64,000 nt of DNA from Acanthopleura granulata (taxonomy: Eukaryota > Mollusca > Polyplacophora > Chitonida > Chitonidae), in contig JABBOT010000001.1 in assembly GCA_016165875.1 (NCBI GenBank), positions 14,638,330 to 14,702,329 on the forward strand, in the 5' to 3' direction. Position 1 is the stretch's first letter; each line of letters opens with the position of its first letter. The position numbers were made by a program, and so were the translations under genes. Positions 13,501-25,147 of the stretch are shown here, in pieces. Below the pieces are notes generated by a model. The model was not told the origin of the DNA, ran no database searches, and worked only from the letters and a program-made list of their open reading frames with translations.

Positions 13501-16500
13501 AATAGTTATTTGCTCTTGAAGAAAGATTTCCATGTAATATTTTACTGACATTTGACCTACACGTACTTGTTAAAGTTGAAGTTGATAACATCATATTTTC
13601 AAAACTACTGAGGCAAACTCAGTGAATTTCATGGTTATATTTATTGAGAGCTAGGTGTACTATAAAATCTGAATAACCTTTGACCCACATTCAGAGGTCA
13701 GAGTTGGTACCATGGTGGTCGCATTTTTTAATCCATTCCCTGCTAGTCTTGCTATAGGCTTTGCATTGAGGTTGGTGTGGTAGACAAGCCAAAGCTTCAA
13801 GTCATGGGGTTTGTCAGGTAACTGGCAAGTCAAGGTTTCAAGTCATGGAGTGTGTCAGGTACCTGGCAAGCTAAGGTTTCTAGTCATGGGGTTTGTCAGG
13901 TACCTGGCAAGGTAAGGTTTCATGGGGTTTGTCAGGTACCTGGCAAGCTAAGGTTTCTAGTCATGGGGTTTGTCAGGTACCTGGCAAGCTAAGGTTTCAT
14001 GGGGTTTGTCAGGTACCTGGCAAACCAAGGTTTCTGGTCATTGGTTTTGTCAGGTGTCAGGCATTCCTAAGATAACAGCACTTATGAAATGAATATATGT
14101 AGTGTTTGTTCTGTTGTAGTGTCACTGGGTACTTGTAACTCTTTAATCAAAGTATGCCCTTTTACCAAGGATGCCCATGAGAACAAATGGGAGAGAGTTC
14201 GGGTATGTCTGCACAGGTTAACGTGTGCTAAAAATAGTCCATGAAGTTTATTACAGGAGACAGTGCATATGTTCAGATATGTGAAAATATGAAGTAATTT
14301 GCATTCTTCTCAACTGCATTCTTAGCTTTCATAAATACCGTACTTTTCAATTCACTAACCTGGGACTTTATCTTGTGGAGTGTGTTGTCCTAGACATGTC
14401 ATATTTGTATACTCCCAAAAACATGTTTCCTCTAATCATACAGTTATTCTCAATTCATATCAACTAATTATTAGTGAAGATCTTCATTTTCCACAACAAC
14501 AGCAATCCAAACTTTGCTAACCACCGTTTTCGATTTGAGTCGACGCAACTCGACAAGATCAGAAAAATCATACACCTGGAACATTTGCATTTAAAACTAG
14601 AAAGAACACCATTAAACAAGCAATTGACAACCTGCTTGGCAGTGGTAACTTAACGTTAAATGTTAACTAATTTTTGTTTCAATAATGAACAGAATTAATT
14701 ATAAGCAACAATTCTGAAAAAAGATTCTTAATTTTGGAAACAGCAGCCACGTCCACATGAGCCATGGAGACTCATGATTTGAAAATGGTGACTTACGGTA
14801 TGCAGATGTTGCCTGAGTGGATGTATCGGTTACATTTGAGTCTTCGTTATTCCCACGTAATGTTCATTCAGAATTATTTTAAGATTAGTGGGCACCTGTT
14901 TTCATCATGTAGAGCTTTGATACTGGAGACTTCACTTCAGTTGCATGAGACAGTCGCAAGATGACAACAATTGTGAAAGATTAAATGGGATGGTATAGTT
15001 AAGTGAACAACAAAGGACAATATTCTGAGAAGTACAGCTGATATTAACTGAAAATGTTAGTATGTTTGATAACAGTTGTAAACAAGTTTGTAAGTTATGA
15101 AGGTCCACAAATCACCGTGAAGCAGAGTTTGTTCTGGCTTCTTTGATATTTAAACAATGTATCCATCGCCCTGTCAGCATGATCAAGATATAGGTCCGAG
15201 TAACTGCCAGGATGTTGTTTAGCAAACTGAATCACCTGAACCTGTTCGAGTTGTACGTGTTCTTGACATGCATCTCTTTTCATCACCAGACTGCATGTCT
15301 CCCATAATACTTGCAGACACTTCTGAGGGACATTGAACAGGCAGGCCTGTCTCCAAACCTGGCCACCTTTAACGCAGCTCTCTTCTGTCTGTCGCGCATG
15401 AGTCGCTACCCCAAGAGTCGGAAGCTCGCTCTGCAGACGCTGACTGAGATGAAGGCATGTGGAATTGGTACGTGGCTTGCCGGAACTATGTTTTAAAGTT
15501 TTGCTCAAGAAAAGCTAATATTCATTTATAGGCCATGGTGGTAGAGCTCAGAGAAAGTCCCCAAATCCCATGATGCATTTCTTGATCAAAGTGCTACTTC
15601 AGCAAAAATGTCATGTATCAAATCAGACGTAAGTACACCAGTGAAGGAAACAAACCGATGATCTTGCCAAGTCAGCGTGTTACTTTATGCTTGGAGAGGC
15701 TTAAGTAATATGAGTATACCTCAGTTCATTGGTATGGGAAAAAATTGAAACATACAGGTATTTTAACAGGTTTCGTTTTCTTTTTGCAGAGCCGTCTCTG
15801 GGTTCGTGGACTTATATTTTGAGAACTTTTTATGATACTGAATGTGAGTGAAATCAAACAGGTTGTATTTTCTCAGCTTAAAATGTGGGTTTTGAAATCA
15901 CATGTTTAGATATAAATTAAAATCATCAGTGGACAAGACAGAGATAATTGGACAAACTTTAATTTAACTTTAGTCTTATTCAAGGTGGATTGAATTATTT
16001 TTGTGAGACCTCTAGAGTTGTTCAGTCCTTCCAAAATGATTCTATTTCCAAATCTTACAAAACACCTGTATTCCAGGACCAGTGCAGCGGTAATGTGTTT
16101 TGATATAAATATTTTCGAAGAATTTGGTTACATAGAATAACCAGTTTGAACCACTTGTTTCTTCAGCATCTCAGTCACCATTATTGTCAGAGATCATGGA
16201 GTACCTCAAGGACAAAGAGTTTACTCTACAAGATCAGGCAGATTGTAAGTACAAGCTGTGGTCTTTATTGTTTATTTGTGTGACCAAAGTGAATAGCAGC
16301 ATATCATGATGTTTTGACACCTACATGTATCGTATTTTGTGGGCTTTTTCGATTATCCAATGTAAAACCACAGCTGTGGAGGTGAGCCTACAGCAGTGAG
16401 TAAAGCGTAGCCTTCTGGGCTGCCGCATTATCGCTCATGTGGAAGTAAAATTTAATCAACAGCAATGTCACAAGCGCATTTGAAATCAGACTTATATATG

Positions 16501-19500
16501 CAGAAGGAAATGTAACTTCTTCTATTATTCATTTAAAATGTTTTCGTTTCGCTTTTACTGACATAATGAGCAAAATCTTAAACCCAAAACAGCCCATCAT
16601 TTACACATGAACAAATAATGGCGAGTATATTTCTTGTAAACAAAGCCCTGTTCATTTGCCGTTTGATGTCATTTCAAATTTAAGCCTTCGATGTCACAAG
16701 AAAGTACACCACATATGTGAAGGGGAAATGATTTTGGCCGTTTCATATATACAGTCACGGCTTCAAAAGCACTTTCTTGACGAGTTTTGGCGTGAAAAAT
16801 ATTGCTTCGTGGTTTTTTATTGTTAAGTGTGGATATACAACATATGCTAACAGGGCAGTGGTAACTGGTGAAATCCATCAAGCACAGACCCCGGGTGAAA
16901 ACAATCCATTTCTCCAATCGTCTGCCTGTTAATAAATCGCCAGCATGTATCAGCTTGTGCATTGGTTGTTGGTCAATCTATTTCATATTTGTGGCCTTGT
17001 AATGAGAGCCATTTGCTTTTTTTTTCTTCAACAGACCTCAAGGCTTGATTTCCTAAAAAAAAAATTGGACAAACATTCACATTACACAATAAAGTATTCA
17101 TCATAGGGAACTCGACAGCGGTCTGTGCAAGACAGCCACACCCTCCAGAGCACGTAAACAGGTGCAGTATGGGTTTCTTGCATACAGTACGGCCGACCAC
17201 ATATGTTATAGGCCGGTATATAGTGGAATGCACCCGAGAATATTGTCGAGATATGTAAGTAGCCGTACATATAACACACACTTCGGAAACATTTCACAAG
17301 TGAAATCCTTGTTGTTGTTGTTGCTGTTATTTCTTCAGATTTATTTCGTACATTTTCTAGATTTGCACTTGTTGCCCCTTTACTGGCCGCCGATTTGCAC
17401 AAAGATGTTTAGATGTAGCACTGCAAGGTAGCCAACCGATGCCGGATTCGTTTGTATCGTTTAAACAGTAGCTAAATGAAAATGAAGGATGTAGTCTTCG
17501 CTCAGTTTTCTGGAGGAAAAAAAATAATGTTAAGTTGTATAACAGGCTAAGAGATCCGCAGTTCGTCATTGACAAATAATAGAAGACTACATGACCTTGA
17601 AATCGTCTGAGCGAACGGGCCAGTGTTTTTGTCTTGACTCAGACTGACCTAGTAAAGCCTGCGCTGCCGCTTCACTCGCAAGGGTGTATCTGTGCACATC
17701 GCCACTCATTTGACACGTGCCGACTATCTGAACTTCTCTCAGGTCGTGACATGACAGTTATTGTAATGCGCATGATGGAGCATTTCGCACATGAGAGCCG
17801 CTCAGGTGATCGAAAAGGTCCACAAAATACGGTACATGTGTTTGGGTCATTTGTTTCAGGGATTTGGTAATAATGTATCAGACTTAAATAAGACATTAAT
17901 CTTTTATATACATTCTAGGCATTGTGAAACAGTGTACTGTTGACGTATCAGTAATTTTATTTTCTATGTCATTTCTGAAAATATTTGATACTTCAGTATT
18001 CATATGATTTCAGCTGTTAGTTGAATGTGAGTAACAACTTTCGTAAAATTAACCCATACGTTTAATGCTCACTTCATAATAGCCATACTTTTTTTTTCTT
18101 TTTTGTTGCAGTTGATTTCTTCCCAACAGCCATGATGAAGGTAAAACGTAATTTTTTGTCGTCAGATTTATGCATACATGTATTTACTTGACACATTTGG
18201 TGACTAGACTGGCCATTCTCATCTGCATGTGTACATGTACCGTGGGTGCAGGTAGCCTTTAATTTAGCGCATGGGCCGTGCTCATATAGATATTTATGTT
18301 CAGTTTTAAATTCTTAGAAACATTTGCTGACCACTTGATGTAAGTGCCTATTACATATTTCAAATACTGGGGGCCCTTCCCTGTCTCAGTTGACCTAATT
18401 TATTTTATATCATCTATTATAACTTTATCTAATAACCATCCACTAACCCCTCCTATCATCCTGACAGTGTTACAGTAACTTGCAAGACCTGGAGTTGGCC
18501 TATCAGCTGGACAGCCTGCTGAAGACTGGAGATAACATGCGTTTCCTGGCCGACAGCGGCAAGGAGGGATCCTACTAGTAAGTTACTCGCCGGCTGCGCC
18601 TGGGCGACAAAGCTTAATGATAGTCATGTGGCGTAGACGTCATGTTAGTGCCACGACATTATCGTTACCTTAGTTGTGTCCAAGTGGTCAAATGCGTTTG
18701 TCTTTCTATTGCAGTGAAACACATGCTGCTAGTCAGCAATCAGATGGATGAATAAATAAGTCAACTCCATATCACATGTACCTTGCCTGTCACTAAGAGA
18801 GGTAAAAATAGCCCAGTCAGTCTGCCATTTTGTCAATCAGTCATTTCGTAACACAGCTTATTTATGTGACATTATTTATCACTTTTACAATACTTTATAG
18901 ATATTTAAAGTTTCTAATTTCTGTCATTTCACAGCACCAACTTTTTTCGTCTGATTTGTTTACTGGAAGACATGGACACTATCATGAACAGTTATGAGCA
19001 GTTTGCACCAAATGTAAGTTAAGTGTTGTGTGATGACATACACAGTCAGCATAGTGAAGGACATTTGTTCCTGGCTGGGATTGGTTATTAACCAAAGCAG
19101 TTTTATAATAAACCAGACAGTAATTAGAATTTTGAAGAGGTTTATGCCAGATTTAACCAAGTTTCCTGGTAAAAAGGTGGCACTGTCAGAGACGTCCTGT
19201 GAATGAAAATTTGGGACAAAACATACAACACGATCTTTTCCAGTGGCCTCTGTGTCAGTCATACCTGATATGGGACTAATTTGTACATTGTAGATTTGGT
19301 CACCCACTTACAGTGCAGTGGAAGACATTTTCAAGGCCATGGAGTTACACAATGGGTACCAGTATATCCCCTTGGTATGGTCAGGTAAGAGATTATGAGA
19401 TAGTGCCAGTTACTAACTTGTGAGGAAAGATGAAAATATATTAGATGTACCCCCTCCTCGGAGAGTAGTTTGGTAATAACTGCATGACGTCATGATTATT

Positions 19501-22500
19501 GTCATGAGGTGACAATGTGAGCATCAAGAAACATAAAGTCAACTATGAAAGTATAAAGATCATAATTGCAATTTGTTCAGATGTTGAAGAAAACATTATT
19601 TCTCTAAAAAGCTGACAAACTTTACCGATAACCTTTAATAATGTGCTGCAGGAGACACTGGGAGAATTTGTAAGGACCACACTTTTGATACTGATTAGTT
19701 TGTTGTCTGTTATTTCCAGATCTCGTGCTGTTGACCTACTATCGTAACTCTGATATACTAGGCTCACTTTTGAAAGTGATGGCGAAGAAACAGCAAGACC
19801 CTGAGGTGTGTCTCAGCCTGCTTTAGAAAACATTTAGACACTGATGAGACTAAGTCAAGTCTTGGTCAATGGTTTGATTTGTCACATTGAACTGATAAGA
19901 TGAAAATAAGACTAATGCTACTTCCTACTATTTCCTTTCAACTAGTTAAATTTGACAAGTCAATAGAACCAATCAAATCGTGTGCATGTGGATTTAGCTG
20001 CAGATGGCTAGGCTTCCACACTGGTGATTCTACATGGAGTGGTGGGTTACACAGACAGCGACTGCATGTAAGCCTTGTCCTCATTTTGGGCTATTTTGAA
20101 CTGATGTGTCAAAATGCTCAAAGAATTCAGCCAATAACCTGGTCTGATTGGAACATGCAAACATAGCAATTTCCAGCTTCGTGTCCAGTCACAAATGATT
20201 CATGTCATTAAGTAAATGCCAAGCTCCAGATTATATTGCATTCATTCTTTTGTCTACCTAAAAAGAAAACTACAACAAAAAAAAAACTGTTATTTATAAC
20301 GACTCTGACAAGAGTCTGGTTTTCAGCTTGAGGACTACTCTAGACTCTGGTTTTCAGCTTGAGGACTACTCTAGACTCTGGTTTTCAGCTTGAGGACTAC
20401 TCTAGACTCTGGTTTTCAGCTTGAGGACTACTCTAGACTCTGGTTTTCAGCTTGAGGACTACTATAACTTTTGAGAGACTTCTGAACAGCTGACAAGCAG
20501 TGATAAATCTCAACTGTCTAAGCACTGGCTAGTTGTTATTGCTCAGGAGTTCAGTTTTCTGAGTTTATCTTTAGCTTCAGAGACAGTTGGCTGAAGTGGC
20601 CAGATCAGTGAAGGACCGCTGGGCAAAGGACCAGGAGAGTAATTACCTCAGAGCCATGCAGTAAGTTACAAACCCCTGGGTCAGGTTTCATGAAAGTTTT
20701 TTAAGTGGGATTTTGCACTTCCCAAATGACACAAAACTCTAAGCCACGTGAGTTTCATTAGAGTTTACTTAGTGCAAATTACACTGAACCCAAACTGAGG
20801 TTTCACCCTCACGCATTAAAGATCTACTTAGAAACACAATGGCAGCTCTTAGATCTCTGTACTTATAAGACAAGTGAACTGTTGATACAGTTGCCTAATA
20901 TTAATTCTTAATTCCATGAAAAAGCTTGCTTATACTCCCTAAAAGGGCATAGTTTTGAGATTTGTTACCCAGCCTAAAATGTAAACATCAGAGCAAAGTA
21001 GACATTTTGCCCCCTTACTTAAAAATGTTCCACAAAAGCTCAATAAAAACTGAGAAGTAACTTCACTCAGCTAAGTTTACTTAGAATTGTTTTATGGAAT
21101 ACTATATATCCAGCTTACCAAGTACACTTCGGTCAGTAAACTGAGAAGCCCAAATGCACTTGGTCAAAATAAACTTTCATGAAACCGGGCCCAGCTAGGT
21201 GTCAGCTCCATCACATGCAGATACATCCAGTGTATCTCAACACTTAACTTGTTTTATATATATATACTGGCACTGGGACATGATAACCAGCACAGCATTA
21301 TAATGTACTGTAATGCTTGACAGTTTAGAGCCCAGTTCTCATGAAACTTTGCACAGAAAGCTTATTTTCATTGAATGATATCACCTTATGACAATGTAAA
21401 ACATGCAGCGTGTATTTAGAGAGCACACTTTGTACATTAACAGCCAGTCTGTGTGTATAGTTTTATGGTAGCGGCTCTTGAGCTCCCAAGTACACAGGTC
21501 TGTAGTTTGTGTATTATGTGCTGTTATTTGTTGACATTTCACTTCTGTTACAATTTGTGCAAGTTTTGTTTTTAAGCATGAAGCTAGAATGAATGAATGA
21601 ATGCTTATTGTTTAACGCCCTACTCAAGAATATTTCACTTATACGAAGGCGGTGTCTCCTTGGTGCAGAACGGATTTCCACCGTATCTTTTATCTGGTGC
21701 TGCCTCACCGAGACGACTTGCCGAAGACACCCAACAAGCCCCCTCACCCAGTCACATTATACTGACACCGGGCCGACCAGTCCACCCTCTATCCTCTTAT
21801 TGCTGAGCGCCTAGCGAGGAAGCAGAATGTACCATTTTTTAAAGTCTTTGGTATGACCCGACCCAGGTTTGAACCCAGATCTCCCCGTCCGAAAGCGGAC
21901 GCCCAACCAACTGCGCTATCCGGTGTGAAGCTAGATGTTTGTATCTTGTCAATCCAAGGATGGATCCTGAGTATGGTGTTAAATTTCATTTGGATAAATC
22001 AGTAATACAAGTACTTTCTTATGGAGAAGGATGGATTCCTTTTTCTTGTGTCACAGATTTATGCCAGAATCTGTTAAACAATTTTCCTCCGTTCTGCCTG
22101 GTTTTTTTCACATATTAACTAGACCATTGTCAAATAAGTCAGGTGAAGTTAATTAACTATATTTGATTATGGCAGAAAAAAAAAAGCTGTAACTGACTGA
22201 GTTGATGACACTGTTCCAGACTTACAGGCCCAATGATGAGTGACTTAATCACAGTAGCGGTGAGAGCAGAGGACTTAGACCTTGCCTGGTATGTTGTATG
22301 GCTGGCAGCGATGTCACATTTCATACAAGTATTTTTAGATAGGTTAATTGCAATTTCACCATTTGTACATGTGGTTTTAAAACTTGGTATGATTTGGGTT
22401 TTCTTTTAGTTCCCATTGATCCCATCAACAGTTATCAAGTAGATGCCTGCCTCCTGTACTGGCTTTTTTGTCTGCTAGATCTAATGAGAGTAATACCTAC

Positions 22501-25147
22501 TCCCAGAAAGGACTATTTGGATTTATACCAAGTTTTGTCTTCTAATAAACATGGATATTTTAGTTACTCAGAAAGCTACGAGAAAGATAGGCAGTTCATG
22601 AAGTGAAAGAAAGGTAATTTTTTCATGAAGTAAAAGAAAGCTATTTTGTTCATGAAGTGAAAGAAAGCTATTTTGTTCATGAAGTGAAGAAAGACAATTT
22701 CTTCAATGAAGTTGAAACCTGAATCAGGTAGTTAAGCTAATCTTTTGATGAAGTGAAGAAAGCTGCACGATTGGTGAAGTGAAAAAAGCTACTCTGTTGA
22801 TGAGCTGAAGGAAGATAATCTATTAATGAGGTGAAAAAACCAATTCTGTCTGTGAATTGAAGAAAGGTAATAATTTCAAGGGACTGAGAAAAGCTAATCT
22901 AGTCATAAAGTGGGAAAAGCTTATCGTTTTATGTAGTTAAAAAGCTAATCTCTTCATGAAGTGAAAAAAGCAGATTGTTTATGAAAAAGCAAAACCCTTA
23001 TGTCTATCTTGATTACAGGTACAAAGCTGATTGTCTTTCATTTTTTAAATAGTTTCTCTGTATCATTGAGTCTGATTTCTTTATTTTGTAGGGAATTCAT
23101 GGAAATAATGAAAAAGGAGAGCCAAAAAATTGCAGGAGTTTTGAGGTAGATCAAAAACTATGCTAATCTCTTTTCATAACATTTGCCAAAGTAAATACGA
23201 TGCGTTGTCTCACGTTGAGAAACATATGTGATAAACATTGACTGGCATTTAACTTCATATCCAAGAATATTTCACTTCATATGTGACGGCAGTTGAGCTT
23301 TTGGGTGGAGGAAATGGGGACAGAACCCAAACAAAGCGACTGGCAGATACCGAGCAGTACATCCTGATTTACAGCTTCAGTCTGACTTGTGAGAAGTAGA
23401 TTCAGTCATGCACCAGCAACCCTCTCCACTGCAGAGAGAGTGACACATCAGATGAATGAGCCAGCAAGGGTGCTTATACTGGTGGTAGTCAGCTTATCTA
23501 CCAGGCTCCAAATTTCAGGGTGCATTGGGAGACATATCCAAGTACCTTTTAGTAAGTGTACTCAAAAAGTTTACCTGTGCAACAGTTTGTAACTCTGTCA
23601 GTTAATCCTGAGAATTTTTTCTTATTTGACCCCAGCCTGTACACCTGTAGGGGAAGTGGCATGGTAGTGGAATGCTAGAGGCCCCCTCGGGGTGTATTAG
23701 TGGTAAGCCAGTGAGGTGCAGGTGAGAACATTTCATCTGGTTGGTAATACTGATAATATGTGTGATATTTTTTTGTTTCCTATGTTGTAGTGGCCCGGCT
23801 CTGACCTGCCTACTGGATGCCTGTGTAGCTAGAGGAGTTGCAGCCAAAGCCATGGTTAGTTTGTTTTCTTCATTTTGTCCTTTTTATTTTGTCACAAAAT
23901 GCCTGAAATACCTGTGACCTACCTGTAATCCAGTGGAGTGTATGATTCACAGTTCGTAAACATACACCAGTTACTGTGACATGTTTTACGTCTATGATCA
24001 GCTTTCTGTATAAGTGATATTGGTGGTGTGATTGTTGTTCAAGCAAAAGTTTTTTGCTTATTCAGCAATGTATCAGAGAAATGTCAGATCAAGGACTGCC
24101 TGAACTTAAAGAGGCCACAGAGAATGCCCTGGAGAAACTTCAGCTAACAGATTTACAAAGGTCAGTTTCAAATTTCCTCCCAACATTTCCTGCGTCACAA
24201 AGTTCAATTAAAAAGAGAATTTTTATTATTTGTATATAAGTGAATTGTCCGGATTTCCTCAGTGACAATAGTGTTGTGTCACATGTTAGATATATCATTT
24301 TTGTCGTTACATTTAGATTTTTTTGTTTATTTGATTGGTGTTTTATGCCGTACTCAAGAATATTTCACTTACACAATGGCAACCAGCATTATGGTGGGAG
24401 GAAACGGGGCAGAGCCCGAGAGAAGCCCATGACCATCCGCAGGTTGCTGGCAGACCTTCCCAAGTACGGCCGGAGAGAACGGCACCGTGAGCTGGACTTG
24501 AACAGGCAGCGTCCGTACTGGTGGAAGGCTTCCGTATCATTTTGCTGCTCTGAGCCATTACATTTTGATATTTCACTTCTGTCTTGTTCAAATACGCATA
24601 ATCTTGATATTGTCGAAATGCGAATAATGAATAGAGGAAGTCAGATGACCACAAATATTGTTCCTCTGAAAGTGCCGGTACCAGTGTAGTCAAGAAAGCA
24701 GCAGTTTGCCATGTGTGATGAAAATGTGACTTCTAAAGCCAAGGAACAAAGAGATGCAAACTCATTTCAAGCTGATATTTTTCTGTTCGAAATAGTTTAA
24801 TGACATAGGTCAAAAGTTCATGAAGTTTGAAATGAATTGAGGACAAGAGCAACTTTCACATTCACATCTCCTTAAAGGCTCCCGCTGATGTAAAAGACAA
24901 ATGCACAACAAATGAAGACCTGGTTTTAGTCTTAAACCCAACCTTGTACAGATAAATAATTTATGAAGAAAAAAGGTTGTTTTTTTTTGCTCTTCTCATA
25001 ATTGAGTAGACAGTGAATGTACATGTACTTGTACATGACCCTTCAAACATTTTTCTTGATATCAGAATAAAACTATGACATTCTTTACTTGACACATATT
25101 TGCTTTGATTGTTTTTCAGGTCAGAACTTGAAGGCCTGTTGAGATGA
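4589..25147 (+). CDS. PTCD3: PTCD3 / mS39, mitochondrial small-subunit pentatricopeptide protein, 25 exons
   Basis: Exons: 4589-4656, 5477-5562, 5883-5913, 7038-7083, 7408-7476, 7745-7855, 8848-8971, 10723-10870, 11377-11464, 12878-12938, 14120-14202, 15317-15467, 15790-15843, 16167-16244, 18112-18140, 18468-18577, 18935-19013, 19294-19384, 19720-19805, 20581-20660, 22220-22288, 23092-23145, 23791-23854, 24066-24160, 25120-25147. All junctions are AG/GT and every phase matches. The total is 1983 nt, or 660 aa plus TGA (human PTCD3 is about 690). Residues 1-22 (MSGYQTYCVTSRLCRKLPRN...) are basic and lack acidic residues, as in a mitochondrial presequence. Landmarks shared with PTCD3 are EKIVIPKRKKR, FRYMDDPYLIPADNF, LSPNLATFNAAL (a PPR motif), LTEMKACGIGEPSLGSWTYI (PPR), DLELAYQLDSLLKTGDN and NFFRLICLLEDMD. 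The family's known role is as a PPR protein of the mitoribosomal small subunit near the mRNA entry, needed for mitochondrial translation. Exon 1 is the least certain. It rests on phase, the presequence character and an upstream in-frame stop. Confidence 0.93.
5074..5091 (+). repeat. G-rich tract in PTCD3 intron 1
   Basis: Six Gs, one C and then eleven Gs follow directly on the plus strand. The tract may form a G-quadruplex. It could also be a sequencing-difficult homopolymer whose length is approximate. Confidence 0.6.
7176..7276 (+). repeat. Short degenerate tandem repeat (TGTGACATCA-type) in PTCD3 intron 4
   Basis: About three imperfect units containing ATGATGTGTGT-ATGTGACATCA-AATG follow one another. 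It is non-coding. Confidence 0.55.
8312..8847 (+). repeat. 80-bp minisatellite built from the PTCD3 exon 7 acceptor junction
   Basis: Six full units (the segment GTGTACCAGGT starts at 8372, 8452, 8531, 8611, 8691 and 8771) precede the real exon 7, which starts at 8848 with GCATACCAGGT. Each unit has a pyrimidine stretch, TTCTGYAG or similar, and then about 37 nt matching the first 37 nt of exon 7 (the VYQVKDNQY-type coding segment). This is followed by intronic TGTTACCTGTGGTTTGATGG. In effect it is a run of duplicated 3' splice sites. The minus-strand frames here are shadows of the repeat. Confidence 0.9.
9612..10722 (+). repeat. Second acceptor-derived minisatellite, upstream of PTCD3 exon 8 (higher-order about 215 bp)
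   Basis: Two unit types of about 98 and 117 bp alternate from about 9850. Each contains CCTGTTGTAG or CATGTTGTAG followed by GTGGGACTGTATCTGATCCC or ACGGGACTGTATCTTACCCC. The true exon 8 junction (10713-10750) reads CCTGTTGTAG|GTGGGACTTTGCCTGACTCC, so the units are relatives of the acceptor plus about 35 nt of exon. More diverged units extend left to about 9612. Confidence 0.88.
10963..11075 (-). mobile_element. SINE fragment in PTCD3 intron 8
   Basis: The segment GAAACCCATGACCGTCCGCAGGTTGCTGG...GACCTTCCCACATAC matches the middle of the SINE at 24319-24558. Both ends are lost. Confidence 0.65.
12062..12690. repeat. Dispersed element, copy B (PTCD3 intron 9)
   Basis: This is the uninterrupted partner of the element at 1114-2010. 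It carries the same TGACGTCAC (about 12430) and TTGATTGGTTA (about 12484) blocks, and no SINE. Confidence 0.75.
13792..14060 (+). repeat. Minisatellite in PTCD3 intron 10
   Basis: About seven units, of two lengths near 41 and 29 bp, contain GGGGTTTGTCAGGTACCTGGC and AAGGTTTCTAGTCAT. The shorter units lack the TCTAGT portion. The plus-strand open frame here is only the repeat. Confidence 0.85.
16245..18111. other. Largest element-free PTCD3 intron (intron 14)
   Basis: This is 1.87 kb of intron. The short frames on both strands between 16.7 and 17.9 kb resemble nothing I know. No SINE, inverted-repeat element or minisatellite was seen. Part of it could be a degraded transposon, but I cannot show that. 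Confidence 0.5.
20309..20463 (+). repeat. Perfect 31-bp minisatellite, five units, PTCD3 intron 19
   Basis: The segment GGTTTTCAGCTTGAGGACTA recurs at 20318, 20349, 20380, 20411 and 20442, an exact 31-bp period with no mismatch in the core units. Each unit contains TTTTCAG, which could mimic a 3' splice site. It has no clear similarity to exon 20. Confidence 0.9.
20678..21192. mobile_element. MITE-like element with terminal inverted repeats, PTCD3 intron 20
   Basis: The left end (GGGTCAGGTTTCATGAAAGT) and the reverse complement of the right end (GGGCCCGGTTTCATGAAAGT) match at 18 of 20 positions. They enclose about 0.5 kb of non-coding sequence. No transposase is present, so any mobility would be non-autonomous. 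The target-site duplication could not be fixed with confidence. Confidence 0.7.
21589..21925 (-). mobile_element. Full-length tRNA-derived SINE, minus orientation, PTCD3 intron 20
   Basis: Read on the minus strand, it starts with a tRNA-like head that has an A box (TAGCGCAGTTGG) and a B box (GGTTCAAACC). It ends with the core ATAAGTGAAATATTCTTGAG and an (ATTC)n tail. The 10-bp target-site duplication TGAAGCTAGA lies at 21579-21588 and 21926-21935. The head differs from that of the 1452 SINE, but the tail core is shared. Confidence 0.9.
22600..22985 (+). repeat. Degenerate about 31-bp tandem repeat, PTCD3 intron 21
   Basis: A dozen or so imperfect units of the type TTCATGAAGTGAAAGAAAGC follow each other. 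They are cleaner at the left and degenerate to the right. It is non-coding. Confidence 0.75.
23262..23400 (-). mobile_element. Degraded SINE remnant, PTCD3 intron 22
   Basis: CCAAGAATATTTCACTTCATATG matches the shared SINE core. The following GGTGGAGGAAATGGGGACAG segment weakly matches the body seen at 24319-24558. Confidence 0.5.
24319..24558 (-). mobile_element. tRNA-derived SINE, minus orientation, PTCD3 intron 24
   Basis: On the plus strand it opens with TTTGATTGGTGTTTTATGCC and then AAGAATATTTCACTTACAC. The body follows (CATTATGGTGGGAGGAAACG, GACCATCCGCAGGTTGCTGG, GACCTTCCCAAGTACGG). The head has a B box that reads TGTTCAAGTCC on the minus strand. It is the most complete member of the family that includes the fragments at 3889, 10963 and 23262. 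Confidence 0.8.

Noticed and set aside
15095..15508. Minus-strand 137-codon frame overlapping PTCD3 exon 12
   Set aside because: It is the reverse shadow of a clear PPR-encoding exon and has no similarity of its own.
16669..17896. Cluster of short frames on both strands in PTCD3 intron 14, considered as a transposon gene
   Set aside because: No transposase or reverse-transcriptase motif, no terminal repeats and no continuous frame were found.
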